Positions 10,808 through 23,300 of a stretch of DNA of 64,000 bases are shown here, piece after piece. The position numbers and the translations under genes are program-made. This stretch comes from Cylindrobasidium torrendii FP15055 ss-10. Its lineage: Eukaryota > Basidiomycota > Agaricomycetes > Agaricales > Physalacriaceae. Each line of letters opens with the position of its first letter. The first letter of the stretch is position 1. The stretch covers positions 62,001 through 126,000 of the forward strand of contig KN880477.1 of the NCBI GenBank assembly GCA_000934385.1. The letters run 5' to 3'. The notes under the pieces were generated by a model, which ran no database searches, was not told the origin of the DNA, and worked only from the letters and a program-made list of their open reading frames with translations.

Positions 10808-11824
10808 ACGCGAAGGTTTCCCGCAGAAGGACAATACCAGTTCGAGCAGCCCGAGACGATGGGGCGTTCAGGAAGAATTTGGTTGTATTTTCATAGTCAT
10901 TATCCATGTACTGTATACCATCTAGTTGTTTAGTTTTAGTTATCGTTTCCCCTCCTCTGTTTGTTTGGATTATAACTTATATTAGCTGTTGTTGTAAAGA
11001 GCCTTACTACGCGCTCTGTAGATGTTACTATTGGAGGATTTGGGTGGTCGTTTTTGCCCGCGGAATTTGCACATTTTTGTATCGCGCCCCCGATGGGGGT
11101 CGGCCTCATAAATCTTTTGTGTGCGTGTAGACTTTCATAGTTGGGGGTTCAGAGGTTCGTCCGGGCTGCGCACCACTGCAGAAGTGGTTCGGTGTGAGCA
11201 CTGCCGGTGGGCCTCAATGAGTTGTACAGTGTGTGGCACTGTGTGCACAGGACTTGAGCTTGGGTTGGTTGGATGTGGTGTAAGGTGGTGAACAGCCGGA
11301 GTCGGTCCAGCTTATTTGAACAGCTGTGATAGAGAGTATTCATTCACGATACTGCATATCAATTTGGCGGGTGAAAGCGAAAGCAAGCACAGGTCCAGGT
11401 TAGTGCGCAGATGCGGCGGTCCAGGTGGTGCGGCATCGAACCTGCAGACGCGGACGGAGTGGAATGATTAGAATCTCTCGGCAATCGGACCGGACAGCCG
11501 ATCGACTCTAGTTTCTTGCCCTCTCCGAGTCGACACGATACTTCTGCATGTTGAGCTCGTTTCCAACATGCAAATTTTGCAGCATTTCGTAGCAATGGAT
11601 GTTCGACAACTGTTCGTTCACCAGCACCCATCTGCGCCACTTCGGGTTCTAAATTACAAGTTACCGGCCTTGCTTGCTGACGCTTCTCTTCAATTGAGCA
11701 CTTGTGCTCTGACGTTCACCTCCATCGAGCGATTTGGCTGACATCCTCGCCACGCTCCTCACTGTCGCCGACGCCGTGCTCGCTGTCTGCCACGGTGTCA
11801 AGAACGCGTTTTCCAGCGTGCAAA
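10808..11824. other. Intergenic region, about 1 kb, no gene seen
   Basis: Scattered short frames on both strands show no recognisable protein. The T-rich stretch just after 10,900 is probably the 3' end of the preceding gene. The rest would be the promoter of the Zn2Cys6 factor. Confidence 0.4.
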
Positions 11825-14573
11825 ATGAGTGTGCAGCAATCCACCTCGGTACCTGTGTAATACTGCGCTTTTTTCTTTGACTCTTTCTCTAAACTCGCCA
11901 TATAGCTCCGAGCACTTTGTGACTAGGATAGCTAGAGGTTGTCTATCATGCCGAGCGAAAAAGGTGTGTGGAATGTGTATTGCTTGCTCGCCCTCTCAAG
12001 CGTCCAAGATGAGATGTGTTGGCCTCGATGATACTGCAGTAGCATGTGAGCGATGCAAGCAGCAAAATATAGTGTCAGTCTACTCTGTTTCCTCACTCCT
12101 CGTCTTAATTTGCGTGCTAGCTGTGTGTTTGAGAAGCATAGACACCCGCGCAAACCTGGCTCGAAGCTGTCCGAGGCGTCTAAGATGCTGCGTCGACTCG
12201 AAAAGGGACTTGTCAACGGCCAACGCAGGAGCATGACACAGAGCAACGTAGCAGGACCCAGTACCTCGTACCCGCGCCCGACTACCACCCATTATCCGAC
12301 TGGTGAACCACGAACATTAGGAGTAGATGAAGAGATCGACGACGAGGACGAAAGTGTGTTCACCGCTCAAGTCATCCACAAGGAGAGCAAGCGTAACCAT
12401 TTCCTTCGTACCATATTGAATCCGGTGAACGACGACGTGCAACCCCGTCGCTTGCAGCCATCGGACGCATATACTATCCCAGACGACGTCCGCGACCCCA
12501 TTACAGCTGGCTACATCACCGAAGATGACGCCAATACCCTCTTTGACGCCATGTTCATTCGTCTCAATCCATTCATCAACCTTTTCGACCCTGCGCTCCA
12601 CACCGTTCGATACGTCCGCTCAAAATCGAGTTTCCTCTTCAGCGTCCTCATCGCTTGTGGATGTCGCTTCTTCAAAACGGAGGTGTTCAAGCAGTGCCAG
12701 CAGATGGCCCAGGAATTCGCCATCCAAGCCTTCGCAGAGCAGTCCAAGTCCATCGAGGTTTGCCAGGCCTTTGCTTGTCTCATATACTGGCGCGATCCGG
12801 ATGATAATGTACGTCTATTTCGTCGAGGACCCTCTTCTGCCGCGATTCACCTCTCCCCTCTCAGCGTACTTGGACCTACATCGGCTACGTCAGCACTTCG
12901 ACTTTGGCGCTTGTACTGGCTTATGCTCTTATCAGGCTTGCCGAATGGCCATCGAGCTCAGCCTCAACCAAGTCTTACCGACGGTCCCTCCGCGGCATGA
13001 GACAGACCTGCAGTTCCTCGAGCGCCGCAACCGCGAGCGGACCTACCTTGTTCTCTTCATCCATGACCGTAGCCTGAGTACTCAGACTGGGAAAATCTGG
13101 ATGCTTCCAGAAGACGACCTCGTTCGGAGTGTTAACCATTGGCATGAATGCGGTGGTAGCTCTAGACGCCCAGAGGATGTTATTGTGGCGGCGTTTACTA
13201 CCCTTCGCCATATTACGGTTCGTCTAGTCCCTCAGCTATGCGGAGCATGTTTTTGACGGGTATAGGCTGAGACAACAGAGACCTTCCGCGACTCGCGTAC
13301 GCGCAGCGACCACTCTGATATGAAGTACGAGGTGGTTCTGCAAAATTGCAATGGAAAGTTGACGAGGTGGATGGAGCATTGGACGGGTGAAATGCAAAGG
13401 GGTACGTGTTCCAGGATTATTATCAAGGTGTCCATGATAACGCCATCCTAGCGGGCGGGCAGACGTTCCATTTCTCTTTCCTCAGTTTCTTTAGACTTTA
13501 CGATCGCCTCTTTTTAAACAGCTTCGGCATCCAGTACTGTTCGGTGAGTCCTAGTTCCAGTAATAGATCTCCCGCTTACATTTCACAGGTTATGCCGAGC
13601 GAGACCGCAGTGACAGCATGCTATACAAGCGCCACCGAGGCGCTTCGTATTCTTGCTAGAGATTTCGCCCTGCTCAATATGCTGGTTAGTATCGCAAATC
13701 GTCCTATTCTCACTCACTGACGTTGCACAGCGCTACTGCCAGGACTCTGTCATAACCATGTCTGCCTACGCGGCTGTGTTCTTGCTGAAGGTGAGAATAT
13801 TGGAACTCTCGCCCCCACTAAACTGACACCGTTGACTGCGTTTAGTTGTTGAGGAGCTCTTTGCTTCCACGACTAAAAGATTCTGCACGGGAAATCTATA
13901 GCCTGATTATAGAGACGGCTGACGCATTCGAGGCTGCATCGAGCGTGTCTCCGGAATCCGAGCATACGGCGTATCATGCACGATTCCTTCGCGGTTTATT
14001 GCACAATGGTTTGTTTACTCCGGCGTCTCCTCCACCCCCGCATCCGCCGCCTGCATCCCGGCCAGGTGAATACTTTCCTTGGGGATTAAATCACCTACTG
14101 ACCATTGCTATATAGCACGAAACAGCTTCCAGTCCTACACCCAGCCTGTATCGCAGACCATACCACTCCCACTCCCAGACGCCACCCAGAATGGGTACGC
14201 GGCGCCGCCAGCTCCCGCGATACAGTACCCTCCACAGCCGGTTTTCCAGTACCAGCAGCACAATGCAATGGCTAGGTATGCACCTGGGCCTGTCGCGCCG
14301 TTGCCGCCGCCACCGCCAGGCTCGCAGGAGCAGCTGGACGTGCAGTACTGGCGCAATATGTTTATGACCTTGGGGTTCGGCGGGCATGGGGACAATCCGA
14401 ACCCGATGGCGGCTATTATGACTCAGCCACAGACTATGTATGGGAACGAGGAGCAGATGCAGATGCAGCAGCAGGAGACGAGGATGCAAAGTGGGCGTGG
14501 CTTGCAGGATGGAATGCAGAGGACGAGTGGGCCCGGGGGGTATGCGAATGGGTTTGTGGTGTATGAGCGCTGA
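11825..14573 (+). CDS. Zn2Cys6 fungal transcription factor
   Basis: Twelve exons starting at 11825 sum to 2211 nt (736 residues) with consistent phases: 11825-11856, 11906-11963, 12009-12073, 12121-12808, 12865-12888, 12936-13217, 13266-13401, 13452-13543, 13589-13684, 13731-13790, 13846-14065 and 14116-14573. Splicing the first three introns assembles a binuclear zinc cluster near residues 20-50: GCLSCRAKKMRC, then ACERCKQQNIVC, so all six Cys are present. Residues 130-560 form a helical region like the fungal-specific transcription-factor domain, with a motif (CRMAIELSLNQ...RTYLVLFIHDRSLS) typical of its central part. The tail is P/Q/M-rich and may activate transcription. The target genes cannot be told from the sequence. 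Exon 5 is only 24 nt. Confidence 0.88.
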
Positions 14574-14906
14574 GAATTTGCTATAATTGTCATCGGTCTG
14601 TTGTTTTTCGTGTTTTATTGTAGCGTCTCTTATACACACACACACATACATGTGGATTTCCGAAGCATAGATTCTTGTACCTATATATGACACTTATGAA
14701 GGTTGGCACTACCTGGACTCGAGCTTTGGAATGTTGTCATGCTCTGTATATAGTGGATGTAAGCGTATGTGTTTGACGAGTTTTCGACAGGAAGAGTAGG
14801 CATCGGATTAGAAAACACCAGAGCTTGTGGATCGCGAGACAGGTAAAGTGTTCGGGCCGGAGTGCCGAGGTCAAACGCCCCTTTGCCTTTCGCTTTCACG
14901 TCGGTC
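14574..14906. other. Intergenic region with CA repeat
   Basis: Contains the short dinucleotide run (ACACACACAC) near 14,640 and the promoter of the C2H2 gene. No gene is seen. Confidence 0.4.
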
Positions 14907-15625
14907 ATGGTCTCGCATCGCTGTACCTTCGAGGACTGTGACTATGAAACCGCCTTGAGTGGAAATCTTGAAGCTCATTTGCGCACACATACACGCGAGA
15001 AGCCGTTTAAATGCACATACCCTGGATGCTCGTACAGTGCAACCCAAGCTGCCGGCGTAGTTGCACATCAGCGCGTCCACAGACGCGGACGGATATATCC
15101 TTGTCCTTGCTGTGACGAGGACTATCTCTGCCAGTCGGACCGTCTATCTCATCTGAAAGCCGTACATAATATGGGCAAGTCGTCGGCGCAAGCCTCAAGA
15201 TGCACTCGGTCTGACAATCCTTCACAGATAGCTGCTGGTTCCCATGTCCTTCCCCGCTATGTGACTTCCGCGCTCGGAATCCTAATGTTTTGGAAAGCCA
15301 TTATCACAGCAAGCATTCGGCTACTCGTCCGTTCTCGTGTCCGAATTGCAGGAAGTTGTTTGCTGTGCAGAGGAATATGGGATTCCATTTGAAGATGGTG
15401 CATGCTTTGCTGGGGGAGGAGCAAGAGAAGGAGGAAATGCCAGCGCGGAAACGCAAGAAAAAGGTTGAAATGAGCGGCGAGAAAGAGGATGGAGGTCGTG
15501 GTATCGGTGCTTCGAAGCCCACAGTATGCGGGCGGGCGAAGCGACGGAAGTCGTCGCCAGTTGGGCGTCCTTTGAATGAGAAAACGGAGACCGAGTCGTT
15601 GTTTAGACGCTCGTTATCGCCATAA
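14907..15625 (+). CDS. C2H2 zinc-finger protein (five fingers)
   Basis: Exons 14907-15174 and 15228-15625 sum to 666 nt (221 residues). An in-frame upstream ATG at 14862 would add 15 residues. Fingers in order are CTFEDCDYETALSGNLEAHL.., CTYPGCSYSATQAAGVVAHQ.., CPCCDEDYLCQ..., a CPSPLC...H-H finger and CPNCRKLFAVQRNMGFH... The linker TREKPF between fingers 1 and 2 is the classical one, so DNA binding is likely. The fourth finger only appears if the 53-nt intron 15175-15227 is removed with a GC donor (GCAAGT...TTCACAG). The tail is basic (ARKRKKK, AKRRKSS) and probably a nuclear signal. The specific role is unknown. Confidence 0.82.
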
Positions 15626-16188
15626 GTGGATGTGTGGAATCGGGTTTCTACCTATGTGAATGCTCTGCTAAACGACCTCTTTACACTTAGAACTAATTTA
15701 CTCCCATGAATGCCTACTCGAAGCCTCTGGAGCTCTTCCAGCAGGATTGGTCTCTGGTGCGATATGACTACGGCTCGAGGTTCCGAACACAGGAGAACGG
15801 AAAGGGTATTGGAAGCCCATGCCGGAATAGCGCTCGCCCTGCTGCAGGACAAAGACTTGTGAAAGGCTGGTCAAATATTAGACTAGCCAACAGCATATCG
15901 GAGCACATCAGGCCGTAGGATGTATCTCTTGGGCCTTGCCAATAATCCCGGCTTATCGTATTCTACGCACCATGGAATAGCTTGTATCATTCATGAAATC
16001 GGTTTCACGTACTTAAGTGAAGCAGAGTATTGCAGAATGTCCCGGGGAAATGGCGTGCTAGCCTACCGTGTCGAGGTCCCGTGACCGCGCGTCACGCAGA
16101 ATCCACCGCAAAATTCGAATCAGCGAAGCGATCTGCTATCGTTTTTTCCTGCATCCATCTTTCTTCCCACCAACACCATCTCGAAAAA
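15626..16188. other. Intergenic region
   Basis: The 3' flank of the C2H2 gene and the promoter of the eEF1B-gamma gene. The last 60 bases before its ATG are C/T-rich with CATC repeats, usual for highly expressed fungal translation genes. No other gene is seen. Confidence 0.45.
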
Positions 16189-17662
16189 ATGTCGACGCCA
16201 ACGCTCTATGCTGTGGATCACCAGCCGTTCTCCAAGGCCGTATGTGCGCTGTCAACATCGAATCTTCAGCATTAACAACTGGGCCAGATCCGTGCTGTCT
16301 GCACGATGAGCGGCATCCCGTTCCAAGCTCCTGCCGACTACGAGCACTTTAAGACCAACAAAGAAGTCGCGTTCCGTGCCAAGTTCCCGCACGGAAAAAT
16401 CCCAGCCTGGGAAGAGGATGATTTCTTCCTGTCCGAGGGCGATGCCATCCTTCGCTATGGTGCGTGCCAAATTCACCCACATACGACGCGTCTAAACTCT
16501 CCCTAGTCGCGTCCAAGGCGCCCAACGGTGACTTCTACGGAAATTCCACCAAGGAGGCCGCGCTCATAGATCAGTTCATCCACCTTGCCGACTCGGAGGT
16601 CTCTGCGAGCATCACCCAAATCTGGTTCATCTGCAACGGCGTCATTCCGTACAGCAAGCCTGCGCACAACGTCCATCTCGAGCGTCAGGCGCGTGCATTG
16701 AAGACGCTTGAGCTCCGACTTGCATCTCGCACGTTCTTTGTCGGCGAGCGCATCACTGCCGCCGATCTCGTCATTGCGGCCATTACCCAAATCAGTGTCA
16801 ACACCACCATCGGCAAGGCAGCGCCCTCCCAATACCCGAACCTCGTCCGTCATTTAGAAACTATTTCAAACCAGCCTTTGCTCAAGGACATTTTCGGCCC
16901 CACGGAATACACTGACGCTCGTCTTTTGGCCTTCGTGCCCCCCAAGAAGGACGACAAGAAGAAGGAACCCAAGGCCGAGAAGAAAAAGGAGGAGAAACCC
17001 AAGGCTGCGAAGAAGCCGAAGCAGGAGGAAGAGGACGACGATGAGCCGCCTGCCGACGTCCCCCCAGAGGAGAAGAAGCGCAACCCATTGGACGACCTGC
17101 CCAAGAGCGCATTCAACCTTGAAGACTGGAAGCGCGCATACTCCAACTTGGATACTCGCGGCGCCGATGGCTCTCTCGAGTGGTTCTACAAGAAGTGATT
17201 ACATTTCCATTCTCACTTGTTCCACCATCCTGATGTTTTGTCCAGCTATGACCCCAATGGTTTCTCCGTCTGGCGCGTTGATTTCAAGTACAACGAGGAG
17301 CTCACCCAGACATTCATGTCTTCCAACCAGATTGGCGGTTTCTTCAACCGTCTCGAGGCGTCTCGCAAGTACCTCTTTGGATCTGTTGGTGTCCTTGGCG
17401 AAACCAACAACTCCCTCATCACTGGTACCATCATCACTCGTGGTCCTGAGATCGAGCCCACCATTAGCGTTGCGCCGGATTGGGAATCGTACGCCTACGC
17501 CAGGCTCGACTTGTCGAAAGAGGAGGACAAGAAGTTCTTTGAGGCGGCGCTGGCCTGGGACCTAGAGATTGACGGCAAGACCTGGGCGGATGGCAAGAAC
17601 GTGCGTCTCTTTCTTCTGATATTTTGGCGCACTGTGTTGACGATGCCTTTTAGTTCAAGTAG
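16189..17662 (+). CDS. Translation elongation factor eEF1B gamma
   Basis: Five exons, 16189-16239, 16288-16459, 16507-17194, 17246-17600 and 17654-17662, sum to 1275 nt (424 residues), the normal length for the family. The last exon encodes only Phe-Lys-stop, giving the conserved ...FK terminus. Residues 1-210 form a glutathione-transferase-like fold. A Lys/Glu-rich linker follows (KKDDKKKEPKAEKKKEEK). The conserved EF1G C-terminal domain runs from about residue 265 (NPLDDLPKSAFNLEDWKR) through FMSSNQIGGFFNRLE. The protein anchors the eEF1B guanine-nucleotide exchange complex that reloads eEF1A with GTP in the cytoplasm. Confidence 0.96.
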
Positions 17663-17937
17663 AGCCTACGTAGAGTTGTGTGTCCAATGTAACCTGAATC
17701 TAAATGTTGTACGATTTGTAAACACTTCACTGGGATGGGGTGTGCAACTGAACACCATTTTTCGAGTTGACGGCGCTGATGTGATTTTACATTTCGATTT
17801 GACCGTATTTTTTCCATTGGAAAACACCGACAAAAAAGCTTGAAGGCATGTATGATCCGCCGCGGCGGCAGCGGTAAAGTTCGGTTATCTTCACACCATC
17901 AGGACAGTTCGCTCTCCTCGTTCTTCGAGAGACAGTC

Positions 17938-18815
17938 ATGGCTTCTGCGGTTGTACCAGGCGAATCCCATCCCCAGTGTACGAGTTCTTGTCCCTCCAGA
18001 CGCCTGATACGTCTGTTTTAATAGTCCCCAGTTTGCAGCGCAGACGCCGACGTGATCATTAAATCGTCGGACGGTGTTTTCTTCCGTATCCATCGCCTCA
18101 ACCTGCAGGCTAACAGTGACTTTGCGCCGCCAGAGATATCAGTCTCCGATGTCACAGATCCTGCGTGCTTTGACGAGCCCTCTGAAGTCCTAGAGGTTCT
18201 CTTCAAGTATTTGTATCACAATGAATCGCCAAGCCTGGAGAACTTGTCTCGAGAGGTTCTCGTGTCTGTTGGTCGCGCTGCACACAAATATCAGATGGGA
18301 TTTGCAATACGGTCTGTGGACAATGCTATTTTCAAGTACGTCTATACTCTGCAAATTTCTATGGTCTTTTGGGCTGAGAGGTTTTGTAGGATGCATTCCG
18401 GATATACCGACAATTATCAATACGTTGAGGAGATTCTTGCGTATGCGGTAGATTTTATGAAGGACGAGCAGCTGGACGAGATTGCCCTTGGCCTGTTCCT
18501 GGCTTGTTGGGCGGCTGTCACGAAATACAATCATCCTACCGTCTGCTTCGCCTATGTCAGTTTTTTTTTTTTTTTTCAATTTAGGACCCCTTCGAACCTT
18601 GCCTAATGGTTTTGTTCCAGTTACTATACAAAGAAAGATGGGTCGAACAAGCTGGGAAAGCAATGATGGGAGAGGGTGAGGTGTTTGAAGAAAGAGACGC
18701 ACGAGATCTCTACTCCTGTATCCGGGACTGGGTGGATGAATCCCCTTCAAGGTGTAGCAAAGTGCGGTTTTCGGAGTGCTTGCAGGAGGTGCGAGCGATG
18801 CAGAGTACTGCGTAA
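17938..18815 (+). CDS. BTB/POZ domain protein, first tandem copy
   Basis: Exons 17938-17977, 18032-18335, 18390-18555 and 18621-18815 sum to 705 nt (234 residues). The BTB-like core starts at about residue 15: SADADVIIKSSDGVFFRIHR, then LEVLFKYLYHNE and VSVGRAAHKYQMGFA. This is the usual agaricomycete BTB layout (substance exposed to 'D-hhhhhSSDGxxFxVH'). BTB domains mediate dimerisation and cullin-3 binding; no further domain is visible. Intron 3 starts with a long T run (18560-18576). The gene is followed 240 bases later by a clear paralogue with the same exon boundaries. Confidence 0.85.
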
Positions 18816-19052
18816 CCTACATCAACTGTACGTACGTCGCAATAAAGCTACGCGTCTAGTGTTCAACATTGAGTCTCTTCAAGGCGTTTAGGTTTTGTAC
18901 TTTTAATCATGATATGACAAAGAGTCGATGTCCTTGTTTGACGCCTATATTCGGATCGACGTCATTCGAGCTGCGAGTACTACCAATTTGAAGGGTTGTC
19001 TTTACACCATCAGGAGCATTTACTTTCCTCGTTTCCTCGTCAATTTACAGTC

Positions 19053-19913
19053 ATGGATTCTGCGGTGGTTAGACCAGGAAGATTTCACTCCTCGTGTACG
19101 ATTTCATGTGCCCGCCTTGTACAGTTGTCTAACGCTACCCTAGACTGCAGCGCCGACGCCGACGTAGTCATAAAAGCGTCGGACGGTCTCCTCTTCCGTA
19201 TCCATCGCCTTAACCTACAGGCCAACAGTGGTTTCGCACCGCCAGACGTGTCCACGTCCGTCGAGGATCCTGCGTGTTTCGACGAGCCCGCAGAAGTGCT
19301 CGAACTCCTCTTCAAATATCTGTACCACACTGAATCGCCATTTCCGGAGAGCTGGCCTCTTGAACTTCAAATTTCTGTCGGTTGCGCTGCACACAAATAC
19401 CAGATGGGATTTGCGATACAGTCTGTGGAAAACACTCTGTACAAGTGCGTATTTCCAAAGAATTTTGGGGTCTTTAAGACTGAGCGGTTTTGTAGCATGT
19501 ATTCTGGCTTTGTTGTTGAGCATGTTCAATGCGTTGGAGAGGTTGTTGTATATGCAGCGGATTATATGGAAGACGAGCTGCTGGATGACCTCGCCTTGAA
19601 CTTGCTCCTGCCGTCTTACTCGACTATCAAGAGATACGATAATCCGACCCTGTGTTTCGCCTATGTCAGTTTTTCCATGCCTCTCTAGCCTCTACTGATA
19701 GTCTTTTTCAAGTTGCTTTACAGGAACAACTGGGTCGATGCGTTCAAGAACAAGAGAAAGGCGGAATATTTATGGCGTGATCAAGACGGCGACGTGCAAA
19801 ACATTTACCTTTATATGTGGTCTTGGCTGAGGCAGAACCCTTCAGACCGCCGCGATGTGCGGTTCTCGGAGTGCTTGCGGGAGGTGCGAGCGATGCAGAA
19901 CGGTACTATGTAG
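19053..19913 (+). CDS. BTB/POZ domain protein, second tandem copy
   Basis: Exons 19053-19095, 19144-19444, 19496-19664 and 19713-19913 sum to 714 nt (237 residues). All three intron positions and phases match the upstream copy. The protein reads SADADVVIKASDGLLFRIHR, LELLFKYLYHTE, ISVGCAAHKYQMGFA, and ends RFSECLREVRAMQNGTM against RFSECLQEVRAMQSTA in copy one. The leader is also similar (ACACCATCAGGA ... CAGTCATGG.TTCTGCGGT). It is therefore a tandem duplicate that has diverged through most of its length. Confidence 0.85.
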
Positions 19914-20300
19914 CCATGGTACTAAATGTTCATTATTGTCGACTGTACTATGCTGGGATCGAAAGGCCTTGAGGCTACTAATTTCGAACTAACGTGAAAA
20001 TGTTGCAGCTACTCAAGTTTGTACACACATAACATCAGTATGCGTGCCGAGTAAGATGGTGGAAGGTTGACTCAAAGCGTACATAAATGATCTAGTCACT
20101 AGCCCCAATACGTTCCAACCAAGACATATCTACTTTATCGTGAAAAGGGCTGATTTTACTCTCTGTTTGCACTCCAGTGCGGCGCTGCCTCGAGAGTCGG
20201 AAGTGATAAGTAAGCACAATCGATCGATGATGTGCCTTGAGCATTCGCTATTCCCATCACCATGCTGGCATGGGCGCTCGGCGCTTAGCACTCGACTATC
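19914..20300. other. Intergenic region
   Basis: The 3' flank of the second BTB gene and the promoter of the DUF6535 gene. No gene is seen. Confidence 0.45.
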
Positions 20301-23300
20301 ATGACCAGCCAGGGTAAGAATTCTAGTTCTTGATAGTAGACCTTTCCGCTCACAGACTAGGTGGCAATGATGACTCGGATGCAGCTGCGAAATCGTCCTT
20401 TTCGAGCAAAAATTCGCAACATGGGTCGGTTGGGACAGCAGACTCGCGAGTTTCTGGAGAAGATTTGATGTCACATTTCCCTCTGGAGCCCGAAGAGTTC
20501 AGCAACATTTTTGTACCGCATCCTCTAGAGGATGAGCTTGGTCCACCCCGACTAGTTGATTCGACAAGTTCAGAGGGCCACGCAACTCAGAACCCAGTAG
20601 ATCCTAGTGCTCTCGATAGGAATAACCGCTACTATGGACCCTACGCGCCGCCCACGAACTTCAGTACCTCGGCTGGAATACATTGGCTACGCGACATCCC
20701 ATTCGACATAGGACCTAATGCGACTGTTCACGCTAATGTTCACACTCCCATGGGATATCCAGGGGCCTACAACTATCCTCCGGGAATCCAGTTCTCTTGG
20801 CCCGTTAGCGAATACCCTGCGTTTCGCACGGCCCTGAGGCCCTCATCGAGAACATCGAATCGTCGGACAAGGACTCCTTCACCCGTGCGCTCAGAAATCC
20901 CAGATAGCCGCAGTGCTGCAACAGTAGAAGACACGTCTATTCTTGTTTGGCGCTGGCGCGACGCCGCCTTGCGTGATCCAGAAGTTTACACTGGTCCCTC
21001 TGTGGAGCAGTATGCTAACGACGTCTCTCCTCGGAGCCCTGCATCTATTCCGTTGCCTGCATCGTCACCGTCACTCGTGGACTCCTCTGCGTCCTATGAA
21101 TGGTCTTCTTCTACCTTAGAGGAAGTGGCGACGCCGCGCCTTTCTCGAACTTCTTCACCATGGTCAGATAATGATCCTCTTTTGTATGGTGAGGCAGTAT
21201 CCGGCGAGCCATCGTTGAGTGATGCAAGTGTTATGGTGGAATCAAGACACAGCAACCCTGCAAGCACCGACAGCGCTAGCGATTCTTCATCTACATCGTC
21301 CTCCTCTAGCAGCGGCTCTTATGATCCCAAACCGCTGCAACCTCCTCAAGTACCTCAACGCGCATACACCCACTTCGTACCTTCTCCTCATCGACCTCCT
21401 GATGTACGACCAGAAGCAAGTTACGGCCAAGCACCGGCTTGGTCGGTCCCAGCGCCTCTTCCACAAAAATGGTACTCCCAACAACCACACGCGCCTGCTA
21501 CTGTTCAGTTTGGGGCGCAGTCACCGCCACCGCCGGGGGTTATAGGGGTACCCAGTCCACCAGCCGATGCTCCATTCTTGCCAACGTACAACAACCAATT
21601 TGAAGTGGCAGAGCCTTTCGGGTACAATGCAGCAGCAAACTCGCATCCAAGGCCTTTCATGGGAAGTCGACCGAGACGGCGTCCTGTACATTTCGCTCCC
21701 AGTACGTTTTATTGCATTCCGTGCGCTCGTCCTTGTCTTGATATTGACGCCGACAGCCTCAAACCCATTTCACTACGAGCAAAAATATATGCCTGACCCT
21801 GTATATGAGGAGATGGGTCCTCACGCGCGGCTTTGGCGCGTTTATCTGGACGAGAGCCAGATGCATGATGTGGAGATGATCGACGACTCTAAGGACAGTG
21901 TCGATGTCCTGCTGGTATTCGTGAGTCTCTTCCGTCGCCTTTGACTCCTCTGAGACCGTGAACTCGTATTAGGCCGGCCTTTTCTCGGCTGTGGTCACGA
22001 CGTTTGTTGCACAGACATCCCAAGACCTCCAAGTCGCGTCGGACGTGATTGCGACGTCTCTCATCTACGAACTTGTCAACCTACAGCGTGCTATGCTCTC
22101 GGGCGCATCATCCGATTCTGTCTCTCCGTCACCCTTAACGCCCGACTCAACTGCTCCAGAGACGTCGTCGATAGTCTGGGTGAATGGGCTGTGGTTCGTC
22201 AGCCTTGCTCTCAGCCTGACGACTGCCCTGTTGTCCGTCCTCGTCAAGCAATGGTTCCACCAGTATGCGACCATGCCTTCCGGCACTCCGCGCGACCGCA
22301 GTCTTATTCGTCAATTTCGGTTCACCGCACTGCAAGACTGGCAGGTCCCGCTCATTGTCGGTCTTCTTCCCGTACTCATGCACGCCGCCGTCGCCATTTT
22401 CTTTGGCGGGCTTGTTGTATATCTCTACCCACTCCATCATGTCATCGCAGGCGTTACGGGCGGAATTGCAGGCTCGACATACATGGCGTATGTCGTGAGC
22501 CAGCTTCTTCCCATTGTGTATCCTGGATGCCCTTACAAGACGCCGCTCTCGAACCTTATCGCAGGGACGGTTTACCGCCTGATGCACTGGAGCAAGTCAG
22601 CGGCACCGCTGAAGGAGAGGGAGCAGCATGTCGTCACGGAGACGGCTGAATACGTCTCGCTCGATGTGCTGCAATGGCTCTACGCAACGACGACAAACCC
22701 GACTGTGCGCAGTGTTGTGCTCCAGTCCTTTGGCGGCCTTACACAATCGCAGACGGATATTCTGCACGACAAGTTCAATGACATCAAGCTTGTTATGGAT
22801 GACCAGGAGAGTATGCTCTCCACGCTCGTAGAGACTGAGGGTGGAACGGAGCAGCTGAAAGAAGAGCCTGGGATCGATTCCGCGGACAAGTACGAGCGCA
22901 TTGTCCGATCGATGCTTGTCTGTCAATCGTCCGCCGCCTCGAGCTTTGTCTGGCCGGTCGATAGTCTCGAGGATGACTTCACGAGCAAGGCGCTCCATGC
23001 TGTCGCCGGGCGGGTAACGAATCGCAATGCGGATATAGCGTCTGCGCCGAGCTTCTTCAAGGAGAAGGCATGCAAGCTGCATCTGACGCTTTGGAAGTCC
23101 CTCGCGTCAACTATCCTCAAGAAGCGAAACGTCAGTCCGTATTTCGAGCCCATCCCGCCGATGTATGAGGAGTTCGATGCGGCGTGGGTTGAGCAATTGG
23201 TACGGGCGTTGGATGCCTCCGCTAGGGGGAAAGAAGAAGGCAAACTCGTAACCTGTGATGTGTACGACGCCGTCAGGAATAGCGCTTCCGTTCAAGAAGT

